Shown: positions 38,301 through 46,054 of the stretch, piece by piece | Layout: each line of letters begins with the position of its first letter | Position numbering within the stretch: position 1 is the first letter of the stretch | Source: Sipunculus nudus | Lineage: Eukaryota > Annelida > Sipuncula > Golfingiida > Sipunculidae | Reading direction: 5' to 3' | Assembly: GCA_026874595.1 (NCBI GenBank) | Contig: CM049316.1 | Span: 35,781,339-35,845,338, forward strand | Length of the DNA stretch: 64,000 bases | Made by a program: the position numbers and the translations under genes | Notes under the pieces: model-generated | Seen by the model: only the letters and a program-made list of their open reading frames with translations | Database searches by the model: none | What the model was told of the DNA's origin: nothing

Positions 38301-41300
38301 CACTGTAGGTGTTAAAGTATGATTTCTTTGGTTTCTACACCTGAACTGGCAAAGGGCAATTTAAACCAGACTTATGAGAGCCTGGTATCAAGTTGTGAAT
38401 TTTCTTCGGTAAAGACCATCCAACTTAGGCCAAAAAAAAAGGTATGGTTCCCAGGCACTTTTTTTCAGAAACCAGAGCGGGCGGGTGATATTTTATTTTT
38501 TACCTTTTCTTCTTTGTTTCGTTAAAAATTTCTTATGATCAGGGAAAGCATGAAAAACACATAATTATTTTGCTAAACAGATTAAAGGACTTTATGATAA
38601 AGGAAATCTTTTCAAAATTGTATTATTTTATCACCTTGAAAGATGAAAATCAAATTTAATATTTTAGATGCAGTGGGTTAAAATTGACGCCAGCAGTGCC
38701 TGAGAACCATACCTATGGCCTAGTGGTGGGAGTCGGTTCCTTTTTCATAATCAATCATCGGTTTGAGCAAACCGATCAATGATCAATTATTAATCGGTTA
38801 GGACAAATATAAAGAAATATTCAGTTATCTGTGAAACTTTATTTTCTTAACCCAGCTCGCATTTCTTAAGAACTCTTCCTTAAGAAAAGAAGTCCTTGCC
38901 TTTTTATATTTTCATATTATTACTATATTCGAGGTTTCATTTTAATTTATTATTATAATCAAGTTGCCTAAACAGGGGCACCTGGCATCAGTTGAAGAGA
39001 TTATTTCTAAGAGAATCTCGCAAAATTGGCATAGACCTGGAGATTTTATGGAGCATTTTTGTGCCATACCGCTCATATTTTGCAATGTACATCTCGTTAG
39101 AAAACTCTCCGATAATTCTGCAGCTCCTTGTCAGTACACCGAGGTGTATTAAGTCCTCCGTTTTCACCTCTACCGTGTCACACTTAGTTACATACGGAAG
39201 TTATTTGGGAACACAGACTCATTATATGAAGTGCCGAATGTTGTAAAAATGGAACAATAATTTTGCCTATAACATAACGGCATTCTGGAAAAAATCATGA
39301 GTATGATGTAATTGATAGTTGCCTTTGGTAATCGAGCGCTTGAAAGTAGCAGCAAAGCAATTGACTTTCCATAAAACTCCATGATCGGCCCACCACTGCT
39401 ATGGCCTTATAAACAAGTGACCCATGGGTCATGATGCTCAGCTGACTGGGAAGAGATTCGCAAAAGGAAATTTTATCATCTGAATGGTAGTATATACCCA
39501 TTCAACTGAAGCATCAAACAGATTAACCAACAGGCCAAGATTGTGTCTGTATTTATATATCTCAAAAATAGAGAAAAAATGCGTAAAAAAATACAGGTGG
39601 CTCCACCAGTCTGCAAAAACACATGGTCAATATCCATGCAAAGAATCATGGTGATCTCTGCATTAGTTGTTTAGATACTTCAGTTTTTGTATCAAATTTT
39701 CCATTATTCTGAGGGATACTTCCGAGTCCTATAGCTTGAAGTATACGGGTAACAGAGACCTAATTTCAGGTTTCCACAGACACTTTTCATGGGTCTCCTT
39801 GCATGACAAAAATGAAGATTCTAGGTCCAGTTGTTACAATTTGTGCCCCTTAACAGATGACAGCATCTTTATAGGTCTCAAAAAATAGAGAAAAAAAATT
39901 ATAAAAATTTGAAAACAAGGCCTACAGTCCTTATGCAAACCTGTGCAAAGTTTAGGAGTATGAATGGAGGTTTAATTTTAAAATTTATTATTGATCCTTT
40001 TAAGTCCTGCATATCTACCTTAGTCATTATGATTTCAGCTAAATGGACATTTTGGACCTGCAAGTTCCAGACTAGGACATTTTAAAACTAGAATATGGGT
40101 AGTCGACAAGCAACTATGTGTATCCACAGAAATCAGATTGGGACGGGTGAAGTGAGGCATGGATTAAGTGGCAAGGAGAATAGAGTGAGGTGTGTTGCAT
40201 ATTAGCATGGATGTCTGCAGTGTAAACGTGAATGTAGATGGTGCCACCTGTCATAAAATTGAGAAGGCTGTCCAGAATGTATTAACCTGCAAAATGTCAG
40301 GTGGATAAGTCAAACCACTTCTGAGATATGAGTGATTTTATCCCAAGACAGATGAACAGATGGACGGTGTTCACAAGTGGTTGCAGGTGGCGCCACCATT
40401 TTTGCTTACGATGAAGAGCTATGTGAGATCTATACACAAGCAAGATTTTGGCCCAATCTGTCAATCAGTTGCCGAGATATGAGCTTGGATGTCTGCAGAA
40501 TAAACGTGAATGTAGGTGGCGCCATCTGTCATAAAATTGAAAAGGCTGTCTAGAATGTATAAACCTGCAAAATTTCAGGTGGATAAGTCAAACCACTTCT
40601 GACATATGAGTGACTTTATCCCAAGACAGATAAACAGATGGACGGTGTTCATAAGTGGTTGCAGGTGGCGCCACCATTTTTGCTCTCGATGAAGAGCTAT
40701 GTGAGATCTATACACAAGCAAAATTTTGGCCCAATTTGTCAAATGGTTACTGAGATATGAGCTTGGATGTCTGCAGAGTAAACGTGAATGTAGGTGGCGC
40801 CACCTGTCATAAAAACGAGAAAGCTATCCAGGTTGTATAAACCTGCAAAATTTCAGGTGGATTAGTCAAACCACTGCTGAGATATGAGTGATTTTATCCC
40901 AAGGCAGATGAACAGATGGATGCTGTGCATAAATGGTTGCAGGTGGTGCCACCAGTTTTGCTTATGATGAAGAACTATATGAGTTCTATACACATGCAAA
41001 ATTTTGGCCCAATCGGTCAAACGGTTCCCGAGATATGAGCTTGGATGTCTGCAGAGTAAAAGTGAATGTAGGTGGTGCCACCTGTCATAAAATCGAGAAA
41101 GCTGTCCGGGTTGTATATACCTGCAAAATTTCAGGAGGATAAGTCAAACCACTGCTGAGATATGAGTGATTTTATCCCAAGGCAGATGAACAGTTGGTTG
41201 CTGTGCAAAAATGGTTGCAGGTAGCGCCACCAGTTTTGCTTATGATGAAGAACTATATGAGTTCTATACACATGCAAATTTTGGCCCAATCGGTCAAACG

Positions 41301-43905
41301 GTTCCCGAGATATGAGCTTGGATGTCTGCAGAGTAAAAGTGAATGTAGGTGGTGCCACCTGTCATAAATCAAGAAAGCTATCAAGGATGTATAAACCTGC
41401 AAAATTTCAGGTGGATAAGTCAAACCACTTCTGAGATATGATTGATTTTATCCCATGGCAGAAGAACAGATGGACGCTGTGCATAAGTGGTTGCAGGTGG
41501 CGCCACCATTTTAGTGTATGTTATAAAGCTATCAAAGGGCTACATTTGTGCAAAATTTTAGCCTGATTGGTCAAACGGTTCCTGAGATATGTGGGTTTAT
41601 GTGTGGCAACAGACACACAAATGGATGCTGGGCAGCGAGGAAAGGTCAGAGGTCAACCAAAAATGAGGGCCCGCAGTTCACATGTGACCCGATGATAAAC
41701 CCAATTCGCTTAAAATGCAAACCAAGTTTTTTCACACAGTTGAAAGATATAGTTCCAATAACCTGGGAATTCTGCATCTAAACATTGTGTCTAGACGTCT
41801 AGACGCTGTGGTAGACATCTAGACACATTGTCTAGACACCCCCCAGAGCCAGGTCAGTTGCCATGACGATGTCTGGACCCCACCTGTTTGTATTGAGTGA
41901 CCTCTTGACTTGGCTGCTGAAACTCAGCACGTTGTCAAATCTGTTTTCAAATACAGAAAGCCTTTTTCAATTGGCTACAATGTTTTTTTAAAACTGTATT
42001 TACCCAATCTATTCTTATAAAACTGGCAGAACCCTACCATAGAATAATTCTTGTAAAGTTTAAACCAATCAGCTTAACAGTTTCATCATAAACCAGTGTA
42101 TAAGCTAGAAGAGTTTAAAATTACATTTTCTCTTGTAAAAAACACATGAATGTAGGTGGCGCCACCAATTCCTCAAAATCAGATATGACATATGTGACAA
42201 ACATTGGTATCAAACTTGGTGATTATAGCTCTAGCCGTTTCTGAGATTTTAATTTTAGTGTGCTTTTTTGGACAGATGACTAAGTTCAACCTACTTTTTC
42301 TCGGCCAAAAATCTCCAAACTGGAACCATTCAAACAAACTTGAGAGAGATTGTTCCAGGGATCATTTCTGTGAAATATTGGACAATTTGGCTGGACAGTT
42401 TCAGCGAAGAAGATTTTTAAAGGTTTTTAAGCTTTTTCTCTATAAAATCTAAATTAATGCAGATACCAAATAATAAGCTCCAGGGCACTAAGTTTCACAT
42501 GTGACTAATTCTTACATGTAATTTGGATCTGCTAGCTTCGAAGGTTTTTGACTTACAGCCATGGACGGCGGAAAGCCAGCCTTGGACAGCCGACAGCTGA
42601 CGGCGGACAGCTGACGATGGACGAACGATGCTGCGCCATCGCATAAGCTCACAGGTTCGCTAAAAATAGAGGTGGCACACCCAGTCTGCAGAAACTGATG
42701 GAACACCTCATGATCAATATGTATGCCAAAAATCATGAGCATCAGTATTGTAGTTATTGAGATACTGCAGTTTTTGCATTAAATTTTCCATTATTCTGAG
42801 GGGTATTTTGGAGCCATACAGCTTAAAGGATATGGGTAACAGAGACCTGATTTCAGGTTTCCATGGAAACTTTTCATGGGTCTCCCTGTGTGTCAAGAAT
42901 GAAGATTCTTGGTTCAGTTGTCTTGATTTGTGCCCTGTCAACAGATGTTCATATCTTTAAAGGTCTCAAAAATTGAGAAAAAAAATTCGTAAAAACACCC
43001 GAACAAATACAGATGGTGCCACCAGTCTGCAGAAACTGATGAAACACTCAATGATCAGTATCCATGCAAACAATTATGATGATCTCTGCATTAGTTGTTC
43101 AGATACTTCAGCTTTTGTATCAAATTTTCCATTATTCTGAGCTGTTCTTTAGAGCGCCATAGCTCATAGGATATTGGTAACAGAGACCTAATTTCAAGTT
43201 TCCATGGAGACTTTTCATGGGTCTCCCTGTGTGTCAAGAATAAAGATTCTTGGTCCAGTCTTTACGATTTGTGACCTGTTAACAGATGTTCATATTTTTA
43301 AAGGTCTCAAAAATAGAGAAAAAAAATTGTAAAAAATCGAAAAATACAGGTGGCGCCACCAGTCTGCAGGAACTGATGGAACATCTCATGATCAATATGT
43401 ATGCCAAAAATCATGACCATCAGTGATGTAGTTAATGAGATATTGAAGTTTTTGTATGAAATTTTAGACTATTCTGGGGGGTACTTTGGGGCCCCTTAGC
43501 TCGAAGGATATGGGTAACAGAGACCTAATTTCTGGTTTCCACAGATTTTTCATGGACATCTCAGAATGTCAAGTTACAAGTTTCTAGGTCCAGGGGTTAC
43601 GATTTGTGCCAGGACAGACAGAAGGACGACGGACAAAGGGTGATCGCTATAGCTCAGATGACTTACAGTCAGCTGAGCTTATAAAAATTTCCAAATTTTA
43701 ATGGGTACCCATACAAGGATGGAATATAGAGATTCTTGATGCTCAATATATATTACCTAGTGGCTGCAAATGCTCGGTAACCTGGACTCTTCCCTGCCGG
43801 AGTGGGCAGCTGATATTTACACTTCAGGGTGTCCGATTCCCAAGCAAAGATGGAGTCATCCTTGAAAGAGGTGACGATGGTGTTGCTCAGAGGCAGGAAG
43901 AAAAC
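17207..43905 (-). CDS. TBC1D31: TBC1D31 (WDR67), 20 exons, partial: N-terminus missing
   Basis: Exons in transcript order (plus-strand coordinates): 43757-43905, 37877-38036, 35821-36021, 34264-34404, 31910-31989, 30505-30651, 29886-30019, 29334-29467, 28465-28644, 26915-27094, 25835-25887, 24324-24476, 22883-23018, 22231-22323, 21754-21894, 20971-21087, 20347-20424, 19958-20084, 18756-18854 and 17207-17343. All introns are GT-AG and phases join without a break, giving 2640 nt (879 residues plus TAA). Order: end of the WD40 region, basic linker, TBC domain, ~300-residue coiled coil, conserved C-terminal helix. The sequence aligns by eye with human TBC1D31 from about residue 170 to its end (human 1066 residues). 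Family knowledge: TBC1D31 localises to centrosomes and centriolar satellites and acts in ciliogenesis and centriole biology. About 170 N-terminal residues are absent; I looked for their WD motifs in 44-64 kb and did not find them. Confidence 0.95.
17520..17805. repeat. ATGCACATAT-rich, near-palindromic stretch
   Basis: Repeated alternating runs of ATATGCACATAT / ATGTGCATAT type, e.g. 17768-17795, sit just downstream of the TBC1D31 stop in its 3' UTR sense. They can form hairpins in RNA. Confidence 0.5.
18107..18470. repeat. Dispersed repeat, copy 1 of 2
   Basis: Shares about 360 bases, in the same orientation and with moderate divergence, with 23222-23575. Common stretches include 'cacactttgctcagtgtaaa' and 'cctgattctgccatc'. 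No coding capacity or clear ends seen; both copies are in TBC1D31 introns. Confidence 0.7.
18756..25887 (-). CDS. TBC1D31: TBC1D31 coiled-coil exons
   Basis: Nine exons (25835-25887, 24324-24476, 22883-23018, 22231-22323, 21754-21894, 20971-21087, 20347-20424, 19958-20084, 18756-18854) encode a long, charged helical stretch rich in E, Q, R, K and L. It includes QERNRIRKEEQDYLRQ and EEEAWYRQQKLLL, which match the start of the human coiled coil. In this family this region is used for centriolar-satellite interactions. The last exon of the block is Ser/His/Asn-rich and less conserved. Confidence 0.9.
19200..19680. repeat. Fragments of pearl/HINE-type repeats
   Basis: The 19215-19390 segment (GGGCCT / AACTAGGAAAG...GTGGCATCA and a GGATGGACAGAC motif) resembles 21425-21660. 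At 19639-19666 there is a left-end motif of family A: GACCCATGGGT followed by GCTCAGCTGA. Confidence 0.5.
21420..21680. repeat. Pearl/HINE-type repeat fragment
   Basis: Starts near 'agggccttaaggcac', contains 'aagtgtggcatcat' and ends with a GGGACGGACATATGGACAG microsatellite. It lies in an intron just downstream (in transcript sense) of exon 21754-21894. Confidence 0.5.
22061..22087. repeat. T12-G15 homopolymer pair
   Basis: T run followed directly by a G run. Confidence 0.9.
22750..22879 (-). mobile_element. Solo pogo/Tigger-like terminal sequence
   Basis: Read on the minus strand, it starts TACAGTAGAGCCTGGTTAAT and continues with CTGGACAC and repeated TTATCCGA/TTATCTGA, which is the build of Tigger-type ends. 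No partner end was found to the left. It stops 4 bases from TBC1D31 exon 22883-23018, so it abuts the splice donor. Confidence 0.5.
23222..23575. repeat. Dispersed repeat, copy 2 of 2
   Basis: Partner of 18107-18470; it contains the same landmarks plus a poly-A-like stretch near 23460. Confidence 0.7.
26205..26600. mobile_element. Pearl/HINE-type element, family D, copy 1
   Basis: Begins near AACAAGAGCACCACA, has the shared 'gacctctgatctcatt' and ATATGCGTGGATTTTG stretches, and ends in GGACAGACTG plus 'cataacacatcccgtc'. Related copies: 36056-36535 and 43975-44335. Confidence 0.6.
26915..31989 (-). CDS. TBC1D31: TBC1D31 TBC-domain exons
   Basis: Six exons (31910-31989, 30505-30651, 29886-30019, 29334-29467, 28465-28644, 26915-27094) encode window residues 218-502. 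Visible: GYGEYPVKYR, RMFIWR (the RxxxW motif of TBC domains), FPFVKVFQNNQLICFE, NWCQHWFEYFPNPPVNIL, SEVLTKDEWLKLMDN and YPVFNKYPKFIVDYQ, all close to the human protein. The usual IxxDxxR and YxQ catalytic finger motifs of Rab GAPs are not seen at the expected places (IKSRKLLRVLQR; YLAMLAF). This fits a TBC domain used as a scaffold rather than a GAP. Confidence 0.95.
27185..27750. repeat. CAAGTCC / GACTCGAGTCC-type low-complexity repeats
   Basis: Two blocks (27215-27315 and 27590-27735) rich in AAGTCCAAGTCC and ACTCGAGTCC. A third block with the same motifs is at 50155-50290. Confidence 0.6.
30905..30940. repeat. Family A left-end-like fragment
   Basis: ACCCACTGGGTCATGAGGCTCAGCTGA-type sequence: a degenerate CCCATGGGTCAT plus GCTCAGCTGA, as at 39418, 19639 and 59632. 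No attached body recognised. Confidence 0.4.
31423..31588. mobile_element. 166-bp MITE with 20-bp terminal inverted repeats
   Basis: The left end TGTTTTAGCAGGGTTTGCCA (31423-31442) is the exact reverse complement of the right end (31569-31588). A second inner inverted pair (GCACAGGGCCA / TGGCCCTGTGC) makes most of it foldback. There is no coding capacity. It sits in the TBC1D31 intron between exons 31910-31989 and 30505-30651. Confidence 0.85.
32280..32330 (+). mobile_element. Solo pogo/Tigger-like terminal sequence
   Basis: TATACAGTGGAATCTATCTA followed by a GACCACC motif matches the form of pogo-type ends. No partner was found before the minisatellite that follows. Confidence 0.4.
32533..34279 (-). 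repeat. 39/40-bp minisatellite made of TBC1D31 exon-end plus splice-donor units
   Basis: About 44 head-to-tail units. On the TBC1D31 sense (minus) strand each reads as exon end GCAGAGTCACAG, donor gtaatc, then a CCAGTCCTGACTCTATCA spacer. The unit nearest the gene is the real end of exon 34264-34404. Two length classes occur: 39 bp (..GATAGAGTC..) and 40 bp with one extra A (..GATAAGAGTC..). The 40-bp class dominates ~32640-33200 and 33520-33660; the 39-bp class dominates ~33230-33510 and 33690-34260. 39-bp units are open on both strands (13-residue repeats), which explains the long chance frames here. Each unit also has a 7-bp inverted repeat TGACTCT / AGAGTCA. A degenerate fringe lies at 32340-32530. 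Confidence 0.95.
34264..34404 (-). CDS. TBC1D31: TBC1D31 linker exon whose 3' end founds a minisatellite
   Basis: A 141-nt, phase 0-0 exon encoding PPPPLVKVLKSNKM and then a lysine-rich, poorly conserved linker ending in SAESQ. The PPPP start matches the human linker between the WD and TBC parts. Its last ~15 nt and its donor (CAG/gtaatc) are the same sequence as the 39/40-bp unit of the adjoining array. The true donor could therefore be this one or one of the in-frame copies just downstream; the conserved exon part does not settle which. Confidence 0.8.
35821..43905 (-). CDS. TBC1D31: TBC1D31 exons for the late WD40 repeats
   Basis: Exon 43757-43905 begins VFFLPLSNTIVTSFKDDSIF. Exon 37877-38036 carries the AGGKSNFLHVYALDTRRLLR blade and FLPDSFDGGANQ. 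Exon 35821-36021 carries VLCQDGVMRFINIQ and an N-terminal-of-linker blade ending in NLYSVEALYQELNQ. These are WD40-type strands matching the later part of the human WD region, which acts as a protein-binding propeller. The intron between the first two exons (38037-43756) contains a hAT-like element and a ~4.3 kb pearl/HINE-type composite. Confidence 0.93.
36056..36535. mobile_element. Pearl/HINE-type element, family D, copy 2
   Basis: Begins AACAAGAGCACTGCAAACGG 35 bases upstream of the acceptor of exon 35821-36021 and holds internal near-repeats of 'gacctctgacctcatt'. It ends with GGACAGACC and 'ccataatacgtcccaccata'. Confidence 0.6.
37079..37258 (+). repeat. ~180-bp direct repeat, copy 1
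   Basis: Runs from 'gctccagggcac' to 'gctcacaggttcgcta' and contains a GGACGGCGGACGG block. A second copy in the same orientation is at 42477-42661. Confidence 0.85.
38721..39398. mobile_element. hAT-like non-autonomous transposon with 8-bp target duplication
   Basis: Ends TAGTGGTGGG (38721-38730) and CCCACCACTG (39389-39398) are inverted but for the outermost base. They are flanked by a perfect 8-bp duplication CTATGGCC at 38713-38720 and 39399-39406. An 8-bp duplication with CAGTGGTGGG-like ends is the hAT signature. The 678-bp interior has AACCGAT/ATCGGTT inverted motifs near the left end and no transposase. Confidence 0.88.
40200..41510 (+). repeat. 278-bp tandem core units, array 1
   Basis: The landmark 'ggttgcaggtgg' recurs at about 40380, 40658, 40936, 41214 and 41491, a period of 278. 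Each unit has two near-copies of the palindrome GGTGGCGCCACC, one after GCA and one after GTA. The left flank 40131-40200 is shared with 61701-61775. Confidence 0.92.
42477..42661 (+). repeat. ~180-bp direct repeat, copy 2
   Basis: Same landmarks as 37079-37258, with a diverged GGCGGA/CAGCTGAC middle part. It is embedded in the family A composite. Confidence 0.85.
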
Positions 43906-43974
43906 CTAAAGAAAAAAAATAAATTGTTTAAATTAAACATTGTAGCAGCTTTTATCTGATACATACCAGCAGAG

Positions 43975-44335
43975 CATGACTGTGTTTGGCATTTTATGCA
44001 CTCGATGAGGTGACATTTATTTATCTATTAGTTTTCATTAAAATTCATCATATTCCTTGTAAGTTATCACAACAACACCACAAAGTAGCTTTGTGACCTC
44101 TGACCTCATCAATATGCATGGATTTAGTCTATGATCAAACTTGGGCGAGATAATCAATTTGTAGAAGTCATGAGGAGTTTCATGAAAATCTCATCAAATG
44201 CCTGGTTAGTTAACGCAGCAACACTAAAAGTTAAGGACAGACAACAAACAGTTGGAGGGACAGACAAACTGTGGGCACACATAATACCCCCCCCCCCCCC
44301 CCCCCCCTTCATGGACAGGCATATAATAACTAGAT
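43975..44335. mobile_element. Pearl/HINE-type element, family D, copy 3
   Basis: Shares 'gtgacctctgacctcat', ATATGCATGGATTT and the 'ggacaggcatataataac' tail with copies 1 and 2. A 21-base poly-C interrupts the tail at 44287-44307. Confidence 0.6.
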
Positions 44336-45325
44336 GTGTCGGAACGACACGAATGCCCCCGCCTGGGGCAAATTAGAAACATTTGTTAAATTTTGTAAAA
44401 TTTTTTAAGTTCAGGAGGTGTTGTATGGTCAAAAGTAGGTCAACAAGGGCAAAATGCAAACTCGATTTGTAAAGGGTCATTATTAAGCAACACACCAAAA
44501 ATCAGGCCAGTATCTGCAGGCATTGTGAAAAAAAGTCCATATATGTGCATTTTTCATGAAAATTTCTGTCTTTCATGAAATTTTCTATGTTCAGGATCTG
44601 TCATATGGTGAAAAATAGGTTAACTGGGACGAAACGCGAACTCAATCTGTAACTGGTTATTATCTGCCCACACACAAAAAATCAGGCCAATATCTGCAGG
44701 CATTGCGAAAAAAAGTCCGTACATGTATGTGTATTTGTCATGAAAATTTCTATTTTTCATGAAATTTTCCAAGTTAAGGCGCCGTAAAATGGTCAAAAGA
44801 AGGTCAACCAGGACGAAACGCGAACTTGATCTGTAACTGGTCATTATCTGCCCACACACCAAAAATCAGGCCAATATCTGCATGTATTGCGAAAAAAAGT
44901 CCGTACATGTGTATTTGTCATGAAAATATCTATTTTTCATGAAATTTTCTAAGTTTAGGAGCCGTAAAACGGTCAAAAGTAGGTCAACTGGGACGAAACG
45001 TGAACTTAATCTGTAAGTGGTCATTATCTGCTCACACACCAAAAATCAGGCCAATATCTGCAGGCACTGCGAAAAAAAGTCGGTACATGTGTATTTGTCA
45101 TGAAATTTTCTAAGTTTAGGAGCCGTAAAACAGTCAAAAGTAGGTCAACCGGGACGAAATGCGAACTCGATCTGTAACTGGTCATTATCTGCCCACACAC
45201 CAAAAATCAGGCCAATATCTGCAGGCATTGCGAAAAAAGTCCATACAACTGTTTGATTTCGGGATGACAGAATGACGGACATGGGTAAAACTATATGCCC
45301 CGGCCACTTTGTGGCGGGGGCATAA
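44336..45325 (+). mobile_element. Pearl/HINE-type element, family C, with ~180-bp cores
   Basis: The left end has ATGCCCCCGCC (44353-44363). The right end is a hairpin (45293-45323: TATGCCCC..GGCCAC / GTGGC..GGGGGCATA) whose GGCGGGGGCAT is the inverse of the left motif. Between are about five tandem units of ~180 bp with landmarks 'ggtcaaaagtaggtcaac' and 'aaaaatcaggccaatatctg'. Before the hairpin comes GACAGAATGACGGACATGGG. Confidence 0.8.
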
Positions 45326-45374
45326 AAATTCAGTGTTAAGATGGATACAAATTGATTAACAATAAAGCTGTGCT

Positions 45375-46050
45375 ATGCTGAAGGTAATAATCTAAAATAA
45401 TATCAAATGGAGATAATGTCTGAGATGAAGAGGTAATAGAGGCCATGGCTGGTTTATATGATTTGTTTGTATTGATGAATAAGAAATTGTTGCAAATAAT
45501 ATTTTGTGACCTGACCATTTGTTTCCTAATGTTGAAACTGAAGCATTTGAGCAGTTTGTGAACGTAAGATATGTATAAGATAGACCTGTGTACTTTTACT
45601 ATGATTACTGGTTGGATTTTTTATAAATTGTTCAGCAGTTTACACAATTGTTCTATTAGATCTATTTTGTTTTATATTATATCATTTATTATATCATTTT
45701 GTTTCAAGACACACCACTTTACAGACTTAATTTCTGGCATATGTATATAAGAAATATAAGGAGAATAATTATGGTAAATATTAAAAAAAAAAGATAAGTG
45801 GTTTTATATTGGGCAGTCCTGAAGTGTGATAATAGGTTTTTAATTGAATATTGAGGTTTTTCCTTAATTTCTGGAAGGAATGAAGTTGCAGTGACCCAGT
45901 TTTCAGTTTGAGGAGATTCTGAGGACATCTAACAGTATGCAGAATTTTGGATTTGGAGGTCTAACGGTTTCAAAAATGTGCCAGTCTAACTGACAGACCA
46001 CCAACAATGGACCATGACTAAAGCTCAGATGACTTATAGTCAGCTGAGCT
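45375..46050 (+). mobile_element. Pearl/HINE-type element, family A, coreless copy
   Basis: Reverse counterpart of parts of 11310-13150, ending in the AGCTCAGATGACT / AGTCAGCTGAGCT hairpin at 46022-46050. The short sequence between body and hairpin keeps the 'cagaccaccaac' remnant of the microsatellite region. Confidence 0.7.
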
Positions 46051-46054
46051 AATA

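Larger units (their letters stand above)
39411..43682 (+). mobile_element. Composite pearl/HINE-type element, family A, with two kinds of core array
   Basis: Left end AAACAAGTGACCCATGGGTC with GCTCAGCTGA; right end a hairpin (43651-43679) ending CAGCTGAGCT, preceded by GAAGGACGACGGAC. The left GCTCAGCTGA and the right TCAGCTGAGC are subterminal inverted repeats. Inside are a ~340-bp unit (one copy at ~39550-39900, about three at 42660-43600), a 278-bp unit array (~40200-41510, five copies, right flank to ~41770), unique sequence 41780-42470, and the direct repeat at 42477. Family knowledge: tandem cores, microsatellite and 3' hairpin define pearl/HINE elements, thought to be non-autonomous Helentrons. 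It could also be several nested insertions. Confidence 0.7.

Noticed and set aside
40933-41781. Plus- and minus-strand frames of 69-77 codons
   Set aside because: They are parts of the 278-bp core units and recur with each unit, including at 62.7-63.2 kb.
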